Assembly: GCA_013697225.1 (NCBI GenBank)
Contig: JACCXG010000289.1
Span: 1 to 9,256, forward strand
Source: Acidobacteriota bacterium
GTDB taxonomy: Bacteria > Acidobacteriota > Vicinamibacteria > Vicinamibacterales > 2-12-FULL-66-21
Direction of reading: 5' to 3'
Length of the DNA: 9,256 nucleotides
This document shows, in pieces, positions 1 to 6,990 of the stretch. The translations under genes were made by a program, and so were the position numbers. The first letter of the stretch is position 1, and each line of letters begins with the position of its first letter. The notes beneath the pieces are model-generated. The model saw only the letters and a program-made list of their open reading frames with translations, searched no databases and was not told where the DNA came from.

Positions 1-742
1 CGCGTGCAATCAGCTCGCGAAGTTGATCGTCGGAGAACTGCCGGTTGTGCGGCACGAGAGAGCGGCAGTTCGAGTGGCTGGCCCAGACCGGCCCGTGGAA
101 ATGGTCAAGGGCCTCCCGGAAGCTGTCGTCGCAGAGGTGGGTGACGTCGAGGATCATGCCAAGCCGCTCAATCTCCCTGAGGAGCTCGCGGCCCCGTGAG
201 CCGATTCCGCCTGATGCGTTCGTGCCCTGCGCGTACACCCCAGGCCCGTAGTGAGCCGGGCCCACAGCGCGGAGGCCCATTTCGAACGAGCGCTCGAGGT
301 GCCGCAGCGTGACAAGAGAGTCTGCACCTTCGAGGCTGAGGATGTAGCCGATCGGCTGCTCCCGGTCCTCGGTGCTGCTGCGGGACAATCCGTCCAGATG
401 CCGGTCGAGGCTCTCGCGGTCCCGGATCTGCACGAGCTCGCCGCGCTCCTCCATCGTGCGATACCAGGCGAGCTGCCCCTGGGTGTGAGCCCATGCCTGT
501 TCGGGAGAGTGCCATCCCGGCAGCGGATGGCCGGGCGTGGCGTAGCGTGCAATCTGCGTCGCGACGCAGAGCCCCACCCCGCCGCTCCGCATCTCACCGA
601 ACGAGACGGTTCCCCGCGTCCGGTCGGGGCGGTCTGTCATTCCACGTTCACGGGAGCGGATTTCCTCGATAGAGCGTGTGAGGTCGCGATTCCATTCGAG
701 CGCGTTCATCGCCAGATCGAGGTGGGCGTCGACGATCAGCAT
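1..742 (-). CDS. Family M19 dipeptidase (membrane/renal dipeptidase-like), C-terminus cut by window edge
   Basis: Zinc metallopeptidase of the M19 (renal dipeptidase) family, which hydrolyses dipeptides, often accepting a D-residue at the C-terminal side. The 247 residues present show the family's metal and substrate residues in order: HLD near the N-terminus (H7, D9), the bridging glutamate in LSLEGADSL (E138), H202 in DVTHLCD, H223 in ASHSNCR and R234 in PHNRQFSD. The spacings 202-223-234 equal those of H198, H219 and R230 in human DPEP1. The remaining catalytic aspartate and C-terminal third lie outside the window. No signal peptide is seen (starts MLIVDAHLDL), so a cytoplasmic enzyme is inferred. 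The ATG overlaps the stop of the upstream permease gene as TGATG, with only a weak GGTGG-like ribosome site, which implies translational coupling. Substrate is not readable from sequence; D-amino-acid-containing dipeptides are one possibility. Confidence 0.93.
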   Translation of the reverse strand, partial: MLIVDAHLDLAMNALEWNRDLTRSIEEIRSRERGMTDRPDRTRGTVSFGEMRSGGVGLCVATQIARYATPGHPLPGWHSPEQAWAHTQGQLAWYRTMEERGELVQIRDRESLDRHLDGLSRSSTEDREQPIGYILSLEGADSLVTLRHLERSFEMGLRAVGPAHYGPGVYAQGTNASGGIGSRGRELLREIERLGMILDVTHLCDDSFREALDHFHGPVWASHSNCRSLVPHNRQFSDDQLRELIAR

Positions 743-2088
743 CACCCCACCACAGTTCCGAGCATCAGCACCCCAGCCAGCGCCGCAATGGCAATGATCG
801 TTTCGATCACTGTCCATGTCGCGAATGTCTGCGGCACGCTCATATTCAGGTACTCCTTCACGAGCCAGAATCCTCCGTCGTTCACGTGGCTCGCGATGAG
901 TGAGCCGGCGCCGATGGCAACGACCAGCAGTTCCCGGTTCACGCCCGGCATCGCGGCCGCAATGGGCGCCATGATGCCGGCCGCCGTCACCACCGCGACA
1001 GTCGCGGAGCCGACTGACACCCGGAGGAGGGAGGCAATCACCCAGCCGAGCACGAGCGGGGACAGTTGCAGCCCGCTCATGGCCTGTGCAATCGCGGTGT
1101 CCACCCCGGCGGCATCGAGCACCCGGCCGAAGCCTCCGCCGGCACCGACTACCAGGAGCACGCTGGCGATTGGGGGGAGCGATTCCTCCGCGAAGGTGAG
1201 GATGCTCTCGCGGCTGAAGCCCCGTGCCTGTCCGAACGTGACAAGCGCCAGCAGTGTTGCGAGGAGCATGGCCATCAGGGGCAGTCCCGCGAACGTCAAA
1301 CCCTGCCGGACGGCCCCGTCGCTCATCGTTGTCTGGGCCAGTGCCGCGCCGAGCATGAGGATCACGGGCATGAGGATCGTGAGGAGTGTGATGCCCAGCG
1401 ATGGAGGACGAACGGCGGCACGTGCCCCGCTGAACTGTTCCGCGATCGTGCCGGGTTCCGCATGCACCCGCGACCCGATGAATCGTGTGAACAGAGGGCC
1501 AGACAGGATCGCGACCGGAAGCCCGACGACAAGGGAGTAGAACAATGTCCGTCCAGGATCCGCCCCAAGGAGCTCGATAGCGGCAAGCGGGCCCGGGTGC
1601 GGGGGCACGAGTCCGTGCGCCACCGACAAGCCGGCAACCATCGGCAATCCGAGCCGGAGGAGGGGAGTCCCGGTCTGCCTGCTGACGGTGAACAACACCG
1701 GCGCGAGCAGCACCAGGCCTACCTGAAAGAACACCGGGAGACCGATGATGAATCCGGAGAGCATCAGCGCCCAGTCCAGGCGCCGTTCACCCATCGTGCG
1801 GATCAGGGCACCGGACACCACGGCTGCTCCGCCGGATTCGGCCAGCAGCTTCCCGATCACGGTGCCCAGGCCGATGACCATGGCGACGAAGCCCAGGGTG
1901 TCGCCAACGCCTGACTGGAAGGCGCGCGGAATTTCGGCCAGCGGCATGCGCGCCGCGAGTCCGACGAACAGTGATCCGGTTGCAAGCGCCAGGAACGCCG
2001 GCATCCGGAGCCACGTGATCAGCACGACCACGAGGCTCACGCCAAGAAAGGCAACGATGAGCAGGGGAGTCGGGTCGGCAGCCGGCAC
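742..2088 (-). CDS. GntP-family permease (gluconate:H+ symporter family)
   Basis: A 448-aa polytopic inner-membrane permease, the normal length for the GntP family, whose members import gluconate and related sugar acids or, as in DsdX, D-serine by proton symport. Family hallmarks are visible: GLPVFFQVGLVLLAP (about 116-130), AGLSVAHGLVPPHPGP (152-167), SVGSATVAVVTAAGI (358-372) and the C-terminal GAGSLIASHVNDGGFW (393-408). Hydrophobic segments run almost throughout, with a polar loop near 205-228. The GTG at 2088 is the only start available, as an in-frame TAA lies 12 nt upstream of it. There is no good ribosome site at the usual distance, but a TAAGCT hexamer (2098-2103) could be a -10 box giving a nearly leaderless transcript. 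The gene overlaps the downstream dipeptidase by one base, so the substrate may be the dipeptidase's product or substrate rather than gluconate; that is inference. Confidence 0.93.
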   Translation of the reverse strand: MPAADPTPLLIVAFLGVSLVVVLITWLRMPAFLALATGSLFVGLAARMPLAEIPRAFQSGVGDTLGFVAMVIGLGTVIGKLLAESGGAAVVSGALIRTMGERRLDWALMLSGFIIGLPVFFQVGLVLLAPVLFTVSRQTGTPLLRLGLPMVAGLSVAHGLVPPHPGPLAAIELLGADPGRTLFYSLVVGLPVAILSGPLFTRFIGSRVHAEPGTIAEQFSGARAAVRPPSLGITLLTILMPVILMLGAALAQTTMSDGAVRQGLTFAGLPLMAMLLATLLALVTFGQARGFSRESILTFAEESLPPIASVLLVVGAGGGFGRVLDAAGVDTAIAQAMSGLQLSPLVLGWVIASLLRVSVGSATVAVVTAAGIMAPIAAAMPGVNRELLVVAIGAGSLIASHVNDGGFWLVKEYLNMSVPQTFATWTVIETIIAIAALAGVLMLGTVVG

Positions 2089-2097
2089 GCGCCCGTC

Positions 2098-2103
2098 AGC
2101 TTA
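2098..2103 (-). promoter_or_regulatory. Possible -10 box for the permease gene
   Basis: On the minus strand this reads TAAGCT, matching TANNNT. If used, transcription would begin about 3 nt before the GTG at 2088, giving an almost leaderless mRNA. No convincing -35 hexamer was found; the -35 position falls in the adjacent purine tract. Confidence 0.25.
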
Positions 2104-2115
2104 TCCTCAACCGGG

Positions 2116-2174
2116 CCCTCTTGTCCCTTCTCCCTTCTCCCTTTCACCTTCTCCCTTTCCCCTTCGCCCCTCCC
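2116..2174 (-). repeat. Homopurine/homopyrimidine tract with G-quadruplex potential upstream of permease gene
   Basis: The plus strand is almost pure pyrimidine here, built on a degenerate CCCTTCT unit; the minus strand reads GGGAGAAGGGAGAAGGG and similar. Eight runs of three or four G occur on the minus strand (complement of C-runs at 2116-2118, 2125-2127, 2132-2134, 2139-2141, 2153-2155, 2159-2162, 2167-2170, 2172-2174). The first four are separated by loops of 6, 4 and 4 nt, and the last four by 3, 4 and 1 nt, so each group meets the usual G3+N1-7 quadruplex rule. The tract sits 28 to 86 nt upstream of the permease GTG, on the coding strand, between that gene and the zinc-ribbon gene. It may act on transcription or translation, or be a simple-sequence expansion without function. 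Confidence 0.8.
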
Positions 2175-2222
2175 GCGTCGAGAGGGCCCGCAACCTGACG
2201 TCGCCGCGGAGGATCGGAGATA

Positions 2223-2411
2223 TCACTCCCGGCCGTCGCCGGGGGTGACCTCCACCACGCGTTCGCGTCCGTTGCGGGCGACGTGCACGAGCCAGGGATT
2301 GCAGCAGATCTCGCAATCCTGGACGAAATCGCCATGAACGTCCGCTTCGATATAGATCTCGAGCCCCTCACCGCAATAGGGGCAGGTCACATCGAACAGC
2401 TCCTGGTCCAT
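2223..2411 (-). CDS. CPXCG-motif cysteine-rich zinc-ribbon protein
   Basis: A 62-aa protein with two CxxC knuckles: CPYCG at residues 10-14 and CEIC at 33-36, with a further C37 and N38-P39 just after. This matches the small Cys_rich_CPXG family, thought to bind zinc or iron; no biochemical role is established for it. The segment between the knuckles is acidic (EGLEIYIEADVHGDF) and the tail is charged. There is no signal peptide or membrane segment, so it should be cytoplasmic. The ATG lies 9 nt after the stop of the hybrid kinase gene on the same strand, so the two are probably co-transcribed. No Shine-Dalgarno is visible, consistent with translation by ribosomes arriving from the kinase gene. 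Whether it works with the kinase is unknown. Confidence 0.85.
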   Translation of the reverse strand: MDQELFDVTCPYCGEGLEIYIEADVHGDFVQDCEICCNPWLVHVARNGRERVVEVTPGDGRE

Positions 2412-2420
2412 TGCAGCGGG

Positions 2421-5006
2421 TCAGCCAGCGCTGGCGCGCTGGCCCGAATCCTCGAGCGCGGCGCGAAGCTTCGCGGAAAGCTCCTCATCCTGCAGAGGCT
2501 TCTGCACGATGCGCTCGTGCTCGACATCCTTGAGCGCGGAGAAATCCGCGTACCCGGTCACGAACACCACAGGGAGGCCGGGGCGCTTCAGGCGGGCCTC
2601 GCGCGCCAGCTCCGCGCCGTTCATGCCGGGCATGGCGAAATCCACCAGCAGAATATCGATGGAGGGTTCCCCCTCGAGGAGCTCGAGGGCCGCCCCGCCG
2701 CTGCGCGCCTCGATGACCGCGTACCCCAGCTCCTCGAGAATGAACGCGGCGACCTCGCGTACTCCGCTGTCGTCGTCCACCAGCAGCACGGTATATTTCC
2801 GCTCTGCGGGCGGGGTGGAATCTGCGGCCGGCACGGCGTGCTCCAGCGGCTGAGCCGGAGCCGAGGCACGCGGCAGGTAAACCTCCACGGTCGTCCCGTG
2901 CTCGGGCCCCGTTCTGACCCGTACGCCGCCGCCGGATTGCTGCGCAAAGCCGAGCACTTGGCTCAGCCCAAGCCCGGAGCCCTTCCCGACCTCTTTCGTC
3001 GTAAAGAACGGCTCAAACGCCTTTGACAGCACATCCTCCGACATTCCGGTGCCACTATCGGTCACGGAGACGACGACGTACTCACCGGGCGGGGGCTCTT
3101 CGGGGCGTGCGGGTGGAGCCGTCAGCGTGACGTTGCGCGTCTGGATCGTCAGGCTCCCTCCCGCCTCCATCGCATCGCGGCCGTTGATGGCCAGGTTCAG
3201 AATGACGAGTTCAATCTGCGTCGGGTCGACCAGCGCATACCAGAGATCCGGCTCGAAGCCCGTCTCCAGCCGCACGGTGCCCCCCATGCTGCTCTGGATC
3301 AGGTCGCGCATGGTGGTCACCGTCTCGTTCAGGTCGACAGACTTCGGTTCCAGCCGCTGGTTCCTGGAGAAGGCCAGAAGCTGCGCGGTGAGCTTGGCGC
3401 CGCGTTCGGCCGCGTCGCGCATCATGTCGAGGCGCCGGTGCTGCCCGGAGTCCATCGGGGCACGCTTCAGGAACGTGATGCTGCCGAGGATCACGGTAAG
3501 GAGGTTGTTGAAATCGTGCGCGACGCCAGAGGTGAGCTGGCCGACCGCTTCCAGCCGCTGCATCTGCCGCAAGGTGGCCTCGACGCGCTCCCGCTCCTCG
3601 ATCTGGAGCACGAGCTGGCGGTTTGCCGCCGCCAGCTCCTCGAGCGCCATCTTCTCCTCCTGCACGTCGCGCCCGACACCGTAAAACAAGGTGCCGCCGG
3701 GATCAGGGGAGAGCGTCCAGGCCGTCCATCGGTAGGTGCCGTCGGCGGTGCGAACCCGATCCTCGATGCGTACCGGCCGCCCGGTCCGCTGCATCTCTCC
3801 CAGCCGGCTCGTCAGCCGTTCCACGTCGTCCGGGTGAATGAGATCGCTGTAAGGCGTTGAGAGCAGGGAGGCTTCGGGGTGGCCGAGAAGGCGCGACCAG
3901 GAGGGGCTGACGCGGAGCAGCCGTCCGTCGTAGGTGGCAAGTACCAGGAGATCCTCGCTGAGTTGCCAGAGCCGGTCGCGTTCAGCGGTCCTCGCCTCGA
4001 TCTGACGCTCCAGACGGTCGTTGACTTCACGAAGCGACGCTTCCGCCCGAGCGCGCCCGAGCGCTTCCCATGTGCGCTCGGCGACATCCCTCGCCACATC
4101 CTCTTCGTCGTCTCTCCAGCGCCTCGGCGCTGCCGCGTGGACGAAGAACACTGCCGCCAGCCGCCCGTCTTTGATGAGCGGGACCGTGACGCCGGAGCGC
4201 ATGCCGATTGCGCCGAACGAGCCGCCGGCGTCAGCGGTCCGGGGGTCCGTCAGCACATCCTGGAGGCGCAGCGCCCGTCCGCTTCGGAGCTCCTCGAAGA
4301 GCTCCGGTCCGTAATCGCTCAGACGCCAGCGGCCGACCATGCTGGCCATCCCATCGATCCAGTCGTGCTCGACGCGCGCGAACTCACCGCGGCTGTCGAT
4401 CTCGGCATAGCCAACACGGCCGGCATGCAGGTAGCGCCCGAGCGCCTCGGCGGCCACACCCATGATCTCGCCAGGGTCCGTCACCATCCGAAGGCGCTCG
4501 CCGAGCTCGAACAGGAAGAGCAGGCGACGCTCCGCAAACACCTGCTCGGTCGTTTCGGTGCAGGCACAGAATGTTCCCGCGACGCGGCCCGATTCGTCCC
4601 GCACAGGCGTGTAAGAGAACGCGAAGTGCGTCTCTTCCGGGTAGCCATGGCGGTCGAGCATCAGGAACTCGATATCGTCCATGTAGGTCGGGACGCCCGC
4701 GTACGCGCGGTCCATGATGGGGGAGACCACGTCGATGATGTCGGCCCAGACTTCCGCGAACGGACAGCCCAGCGCGGCGGGGTGCTTCCCGCCGAGGAGC
4801 GGGGCGTAGCCGTCGTTGTACAGCATCGTGCGGTCCGCGCCCCAGGCGATGAACATCGGCTGGCCCGAACCCAGGAGGACCGTGACGAGCGTCCGCAGCG
4901 GCTGCGGCCAGCCGGCGGGAGGGCCGAGGGGTGTTGCGGCCCAGTCGAATGCGCGCATCCGCGCACCCATCTCGCCTCCGCCTTCGAGGAACTCGAATGT
5001 GCTCAT
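2421..5006 (-). CDS. Soluble PAS-GAF-PAS hybrid sensor histidine kinase with C-terminal receiver domain
   Basis: An 861-aa two-component hybrid kinase. Order of parts: an N-terminal PAS-like module (about 15-155, with RAFDWAATPLGPP, then QPMFIAWG and LYNDGY), a GAF domain (about 165-315), a short coiled linker (316-345), a second PAS with typical HPDD (347-450), another coiled segment (450-485), HisKA with phospho-acceptor H497 in GVAHDFNNLL, and HATPase with N-box NLAINGRDAM (604-613), G1 DSGTGM (650-655), F-box FEPFFTTK (664-671) and G2 GKGSGLGLS (674-682). The receiver (about 738-850) has the acidic pocket D744/D745, phospho-acceptor D789, T817 and K836. All catalytic residues are present, so it should be active. 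No transmembrane segment or signal peptide occurs; the kinase is cytoplasmic and must sense an internal signal such as redox, light or a small ligand. There is no DNA-binding output domain and no response-regulator gene next to it, so the downstream partner lies elsewhere. Confidence 0.95.
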   Translation of the reverse strand: MSTFEFLEGGGEMGARMRAFDWAATPLGPPAGWPQPLRTLVTVLLGSGQPMFIAWGADRTMLYNDGYAPLLGGKHPAALGCPFAEVWADIIDVVSPIMDRAYAGVPTYMDDIEFLMLDRHGYPEETHFAFSYTPVRDESGRVAGTFCACTETTEQVFAERRLLFLFELGERLRMVTDPGEIMGVAAEALGRYLHAGRVGYAEIDSRGEFARVEHDWIDGMASMVGRWRLSDYGPELFEELRSGRALRLQDVLTDPRTADAGGSFGAIGMRSGVTVPLIKDGRLAAVFFVHAAAPRRWRDDEEDVARDVAERTWEALGRARAEASLREVNDRLERQIEARTAERDRLWQLSEDLLVLATYDGRLLRVSPSWSRLLGHPEASLLSTPYSDLIHPDDVERLTSRLGEMQRTGRPVRIEDRVRTADGTYRWTAWTLSPDPGGTLFYGVGRDVQEEKMALEELAAANRQLVLQIEERERVEATLRQMQRLEAVGQLTSGVAHDFNNLLTVILGSITFLKRAPMDSGQHRRLDMMRDAAERGAKLTAQLLAFSRNQRLEPKSVDLNETVTTMRDLIQSSMGGTVRLETGFEPDLWYALVDPTQIELVILNLAINGRDAMEAGGSLTIQTRNVTLTAPPARPEEPPPGEYVVVSVTDSGTGMSEDVLSKAFEPFFTTKEVGKGSGLGLSQVLGFAQQSGGGVRVRTGPEHGTTVEVYLPRASAPAQPLEHAVPAADSTPPAERKYTVLLVDDDSGVREVAAFILEELGYAVIEARSGGAALELLEGEPSIDILLVDFAMPGMNGAELAREARLKRPGLPVVFVTGYADFSALKDVEHERIVQKPLQDEELSAKLRAALEDSGQRASAG

Positions 5007-5214
5007 CAGGTTGACGCGCCAGTCTTTATCTTACGGCAAGGCTGCACGTGCGTATCTCAGCAGCCAGCGCCAGTTTTTCGAGCTTCTCTGCAGGGTGCCG
5101 CCGCTTGTCGAACGCCCATCCGGCAAACCTGGCAACGCGGAGCCGATGGAGCATGGAACGAGCCATCGTGGAGCCATGGACGCGGGGAGATTAGACTTGG
5201 CAGGGACACGAGAC
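5007..5214. promoter_or_regulatory. Divergent intergenic region between kinase and exonuclease genes
   Basis: This 208-bp region must hold promoters for both divergent genes. On the minus strand TAAGAT (5028-5033) could be the kinase -10 box, placing the start of transcription about 15 nt before the ATG at 5006. On the plus strand TAGACT (5192-5197) could be a -10 box for the exonuclease gene. No good -35 hexamers accompany either. A perfect 8-bp palindrome GCACGTGC (5044-5051) lies in the kinase promoter region and could be part of an operator. All of these are short matches and tentative. Confidence 0.4.
5202..5206 (+). promoter_or_regulatory. Ribosome binding site AGGGA of the exonuclease gene
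   Basis: AGGGA sits 8 nt before the ATG at 5215. It decides the start: in-frame ATG codons upstream, for example at 5176, have no such site and would add a tail not typical of the exonuclease family, whose fold begins with the strand seen at MDVYLVDGTY. Confidence 0.6.
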
Positions 5215-6075
5215 ATGGACGTCTATCTGGTGGATGGTACGTACGAGCTGTTCCGGCACTACTACGCCATGCCGTCGGCACGCGATGACGACGGCCGAGA
5301 GGTGGCAGCTGTCCGCGGAGTCGTTGCGTCCGTTCTCGGCATGATCAATCAGGGGGTGACGCACATCGGGGTCGCCACCGATCACGTCATCGAGTCGTTC
5401 CGGAACGAACTGTGGCCTGGATACAAGACGGGCGAGGGGGTTGATCCGGACCTGTTGTCGCAGTTTCCCCTGCTCGAAGAGGTCCTCTCCGCACTGGGTG
5501 TCAGCGTCTGGCCTATGGTCGAGTACGAAGCGGACGATGCGCTGGCCGCGGCGGCGGAGCGGGCGGCAGGCGATCGGCGGGTGGGGAAGGTCGTGATCTG
5601 CACACCTGACAAGGATCTGGCCCAGTGTGTCCGTGGGACGCGGGTCGTGCAGCTGAACCGGCGGACGAAGGTGACGCGCGACGAAGCCGGAGTGATGGCG
5701 AAGTTCGGGGTGGCTCCCGCCTCCATTCCCGATTACCTCGCACTCGTCGGGGATGCGGCCGACGGGTATCCCGGCTTGCCCGGGTGGGGAGCCAAGTCCA
5801 CCGCCGCGGTGCTCGCACGATATGGGCACCTCGAAGCGATCCCCGCCGACTGGCGGACGTGGGGCGTCAACGCGTTCAATCCCGGGGCGCTTGCGGTGAC
5901 GCTCGCGGAAAACAGGGAGCTGGCATTTCTCTTCCGGACTCTCGCGACGCTGCGAACGGACCTGGCGCTCTTCAAGTCGGTCGAGGACCTTCGCTGGTCC
6001 GGCCCGACCCCCGCATTCCAGGCACTGGCCCAACGGCTGGAGGCTGCTCGCACGACCCAGCCACCGAAGGAGTGA
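5215..6075 (+). CDS. Stand-alone 5'-3' exonuclease (PolA N-terminal / flap endonuclease type)
   Basis: A 286-aa protein equal to the 5' nuclease domain of DNA polymerase I without polymerase domains; such enzymes remove RNA primers or 5' flaps using two metal ions. The metal-binding acidic residues are all visible: D7 in YLVDGTYEL, D56 in ATDHVIESFR, E105, D107 and D108 in EYEADDAL, D132 and D134 in TPDKDLAQ, and D180 and D183 in LVGDAADGYPG. The helix-3-turn-helix DNA-binding motif follows (GYPGLPGWGAKSTAAVL, 184-200). The arch segment usually reading YKANR is YKTGEG here, so K71 is kept but the following arginine is lost, which may alter 5'-end binding. Length and motif order fit the family. 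The next gene begins 3 nt after the stop and has its ribosome site within this gene, so they are likely an operon. A full PolA elsewhere in the genome would make this an accessory nuclease; this cannot be seen here. Confidence 0.93.
   Translation: MDVYLVDGTYELFRHYYAMPSARDDDGREVAAVRGVVASVLGMINQGVTHIGVATDHVIESFRNELWPGYKTGEGVDPDLLSQFPLLEEVLSALGVSVWPMVEYEADDALAAAAERAAGDRRVGKVVICTPDKDLAQCVRGTRVVQLNRRTKVTRDEAGVMAKFGVAPASIPDYLALVGDAADGYPGLPGWGAKSTAAVLARYGHLEAIPADWRTWGVNAFNPGALAVTLAENRELAFLFRTLATLRTDLALFKSVEDLRWSGPTPAFQALAQRLEAARTTQPPKE
6066..6072 (+). promoter_or_regulatory. Strong Shine-Dalgarno GAAGGAG inside the exonuclease stop region
   Basis: GAAGGAG lies 6 nt before the GTG at 6079 and overlaps the last Lys-Glu codons of the exonuclease. 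It fixes the GTG start of the DUF1684 gene and implies coupled translation of the two genes. Confidence 0.75.
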
Positions 6076-6078
6076 TCC

Positions 6079-6963
6079 GTGTCGTCTCACCTGTCCGCTC
6101 TGATTCTTCTCCTGTCCATCGGCGTGGCTCAGGATCCGGCGTACCTGAAGAAGGTGGAGGCGTGGCGTGCCACGCACGAGGCGGACTACCGCCGGGACTA
6201 CGTGCCGCTCGCAGGGCTCTTCTTCCTGAAGCCGGGAGGGAACACCGCCGGGAGCGCGAAGGGGAGCGCTGTGGCGCTGCCTTCCCGGGTGTCCGCCGAA
6301 ATCGGGCGGTTCGTCTACGAGCGGGGTGACGTCCGCTTCGAGCCTGCGGGAGGCGCCGACGTGTTTCTCGGGGAGGCCCGCGTCACCTCGCCGGTGCGTC
6401 TGCGCCCTGCCGAGTCATCCCGGCCGCGCGACGAGCTGCGCATCGGGGACATCACCCTGTGGGTGCACACGAGCGGCGAGCGCCATGCCATCAGGGTGCG
6501 AGATCCGCAGAGCGAGGTGGCCAGGACGTTTGCCGGGTTCCGGTGGTATCCCATCGACGAGCGATACCGCGTGACGGCGCGCTTCATCGCCGACCCCAAG
6601 CCCAGGCAGATCCGGGTCCCCAGCCTGTCCGGTGACGATCAGGTCTACACCACCGAGGGCATGGTGGAGTTCACGCTCCAGGGGCGCCGCATCCGCATGC
6701 GCCCGATGACCACCCGCCCGGGTCGTCTCTTTCTCGTCTTCAGGGACGCGACGAGCGGGAAGGAGACCTATGGAGCTGCCCGCTTCCTGTACGCGGATCT
6801 GCAACCCGACGGCACGACCGTGCTGGACTTCAACGAGGCCTACAACCCGCCGTGCGCGTTCAATCCCTTTACGACCTGCCCTCTGCCGCTCCGGGAGAAC
6901 AGGTTGACCATTCTCATACGTGCGGGGGAGCTCGATTACAAGGGGGAGGCGGTCGTCCCGTGA
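6079..6963 (+). CDS. DUF1684 family secreted protein
   Basis: A 294-aa protein of the DUF1684 family, whose function is not known. The family core is clear: LAGLFFLKPGGNTAGS (44-59), FAGFRWYPID (151-160), a TTEGMVEFTLQGR strand pair (191-203), YGAARFLYAD (231-240) and the signature DFNEAYNPPCAFNP (250-263) followed by TTCPLPLRENRL (264-275). Two cysteines, C259 and C267, sit in this signature and could form a disulfide outside the cytoplasm. The N-terminus has a hydrophobic stretch LSALILLLSIGVAQ ending near residue 18, which looks like a Sec signal peptide with an unusually uncharged n-region and no lipobox cysteine; the protein is probably periplasmic. GTG was chosen because of the strong GAAGGAG 6 nt upstream. 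The gene is 3 nt after the exonuclease stop and 27 nt before the aminotransferase. No functional link with either neighbour is evident. Confidence 0.9.
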   Translation: MSSHLSALILLLSIGVAQDPAYLKKVEAWRATHEADYRRDYVPLAGLFFLKPGGNTAGSAKGSAVALPSRVSAEIGRFVYERGDVRFEPAGGADVFLGEARVTSPVRLRPAESSRPRDELRIGDITLWVHTSGERHAIRVRDPQSEVARTFAGFRWYPIDERYRVTARFIADPKPRQIRVPSLSGDDQVYTTEGMVEFTLQGRRIRMRPMTTRPGRLFLVFRDATSGKETYGAARFLYADLQPDGTTVLDFNEAYNPPCAFNPFTTCPLPLRENRLTILIRAGELDYKGEAVVP

Positions 6964-6978
6964 CCGCAGCACGCGCGA

Positions 6979-6984
6979 TATGCT
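6979..6984 (+). promoter_or_regulatory. Possible -10 box giving a leaderless aminotransferase transcript
   Basis: TATGCT matches the TATAAT consensus at four of six positions including the key T-A-T. Its last T is 7 nt before the GTG at 6991, so transcription would start exactly at the start codon. No -35 element was recognised. The alternative is read-through from the upstream DUF1684 gene, with TGAGG (6984-6988) as a ribosome site set unusually close to the start. Confidence 0.35.
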
Positions 6985-6990
6985 GAGGCG

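Noticed and set aside
154..597. Minus-strand open frames of 147 and 115 codons within the dipeptidase region
   Set aside because: They are alternative frames of the true dipeptidase frame, which carries all expected metal ligands at the correct spacing.
251..1540. Long plus-strand open frame (429 codons) opposite the permease and dipeptidase genes
   Set aside because: It is antisense to two strongly supported genes, its translation is low-complexity and rich in Pro/Ser/Arg with no domain, and long antisense frames are expected in GC-rich coding DNA.
1066..1914. Plus-strand open frame (282 codons) opposite the permease gene
   Set aside because: Its product is dominated by Glu, Arg, Gln and His repeats, the usual mirror of hydrophobic codons on the other strand.
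4816..5214. Upstream in-frame extension of the exonuclease, starting inside the kinase gene
   Set aside because: It would add 133 residues antisense to the kinase; the family N-terminus and the AGGGA ribosome site both point to ATG 5215.
3879..5288. Plus-strand open frame (469 codons) opposite the N-terminal half of the kinase gene
   Set aside because: Antisense to a kinase with intact domains and running out of frame into the exonuclease gene; no recognisable domain.
5191..6177. Minus-strand open frame (328 codons) opposite the exonuclease gene
   Set aside because: Antisense to a gene with a full set of catalytic residues; Arg/His-rich translation without a domain.
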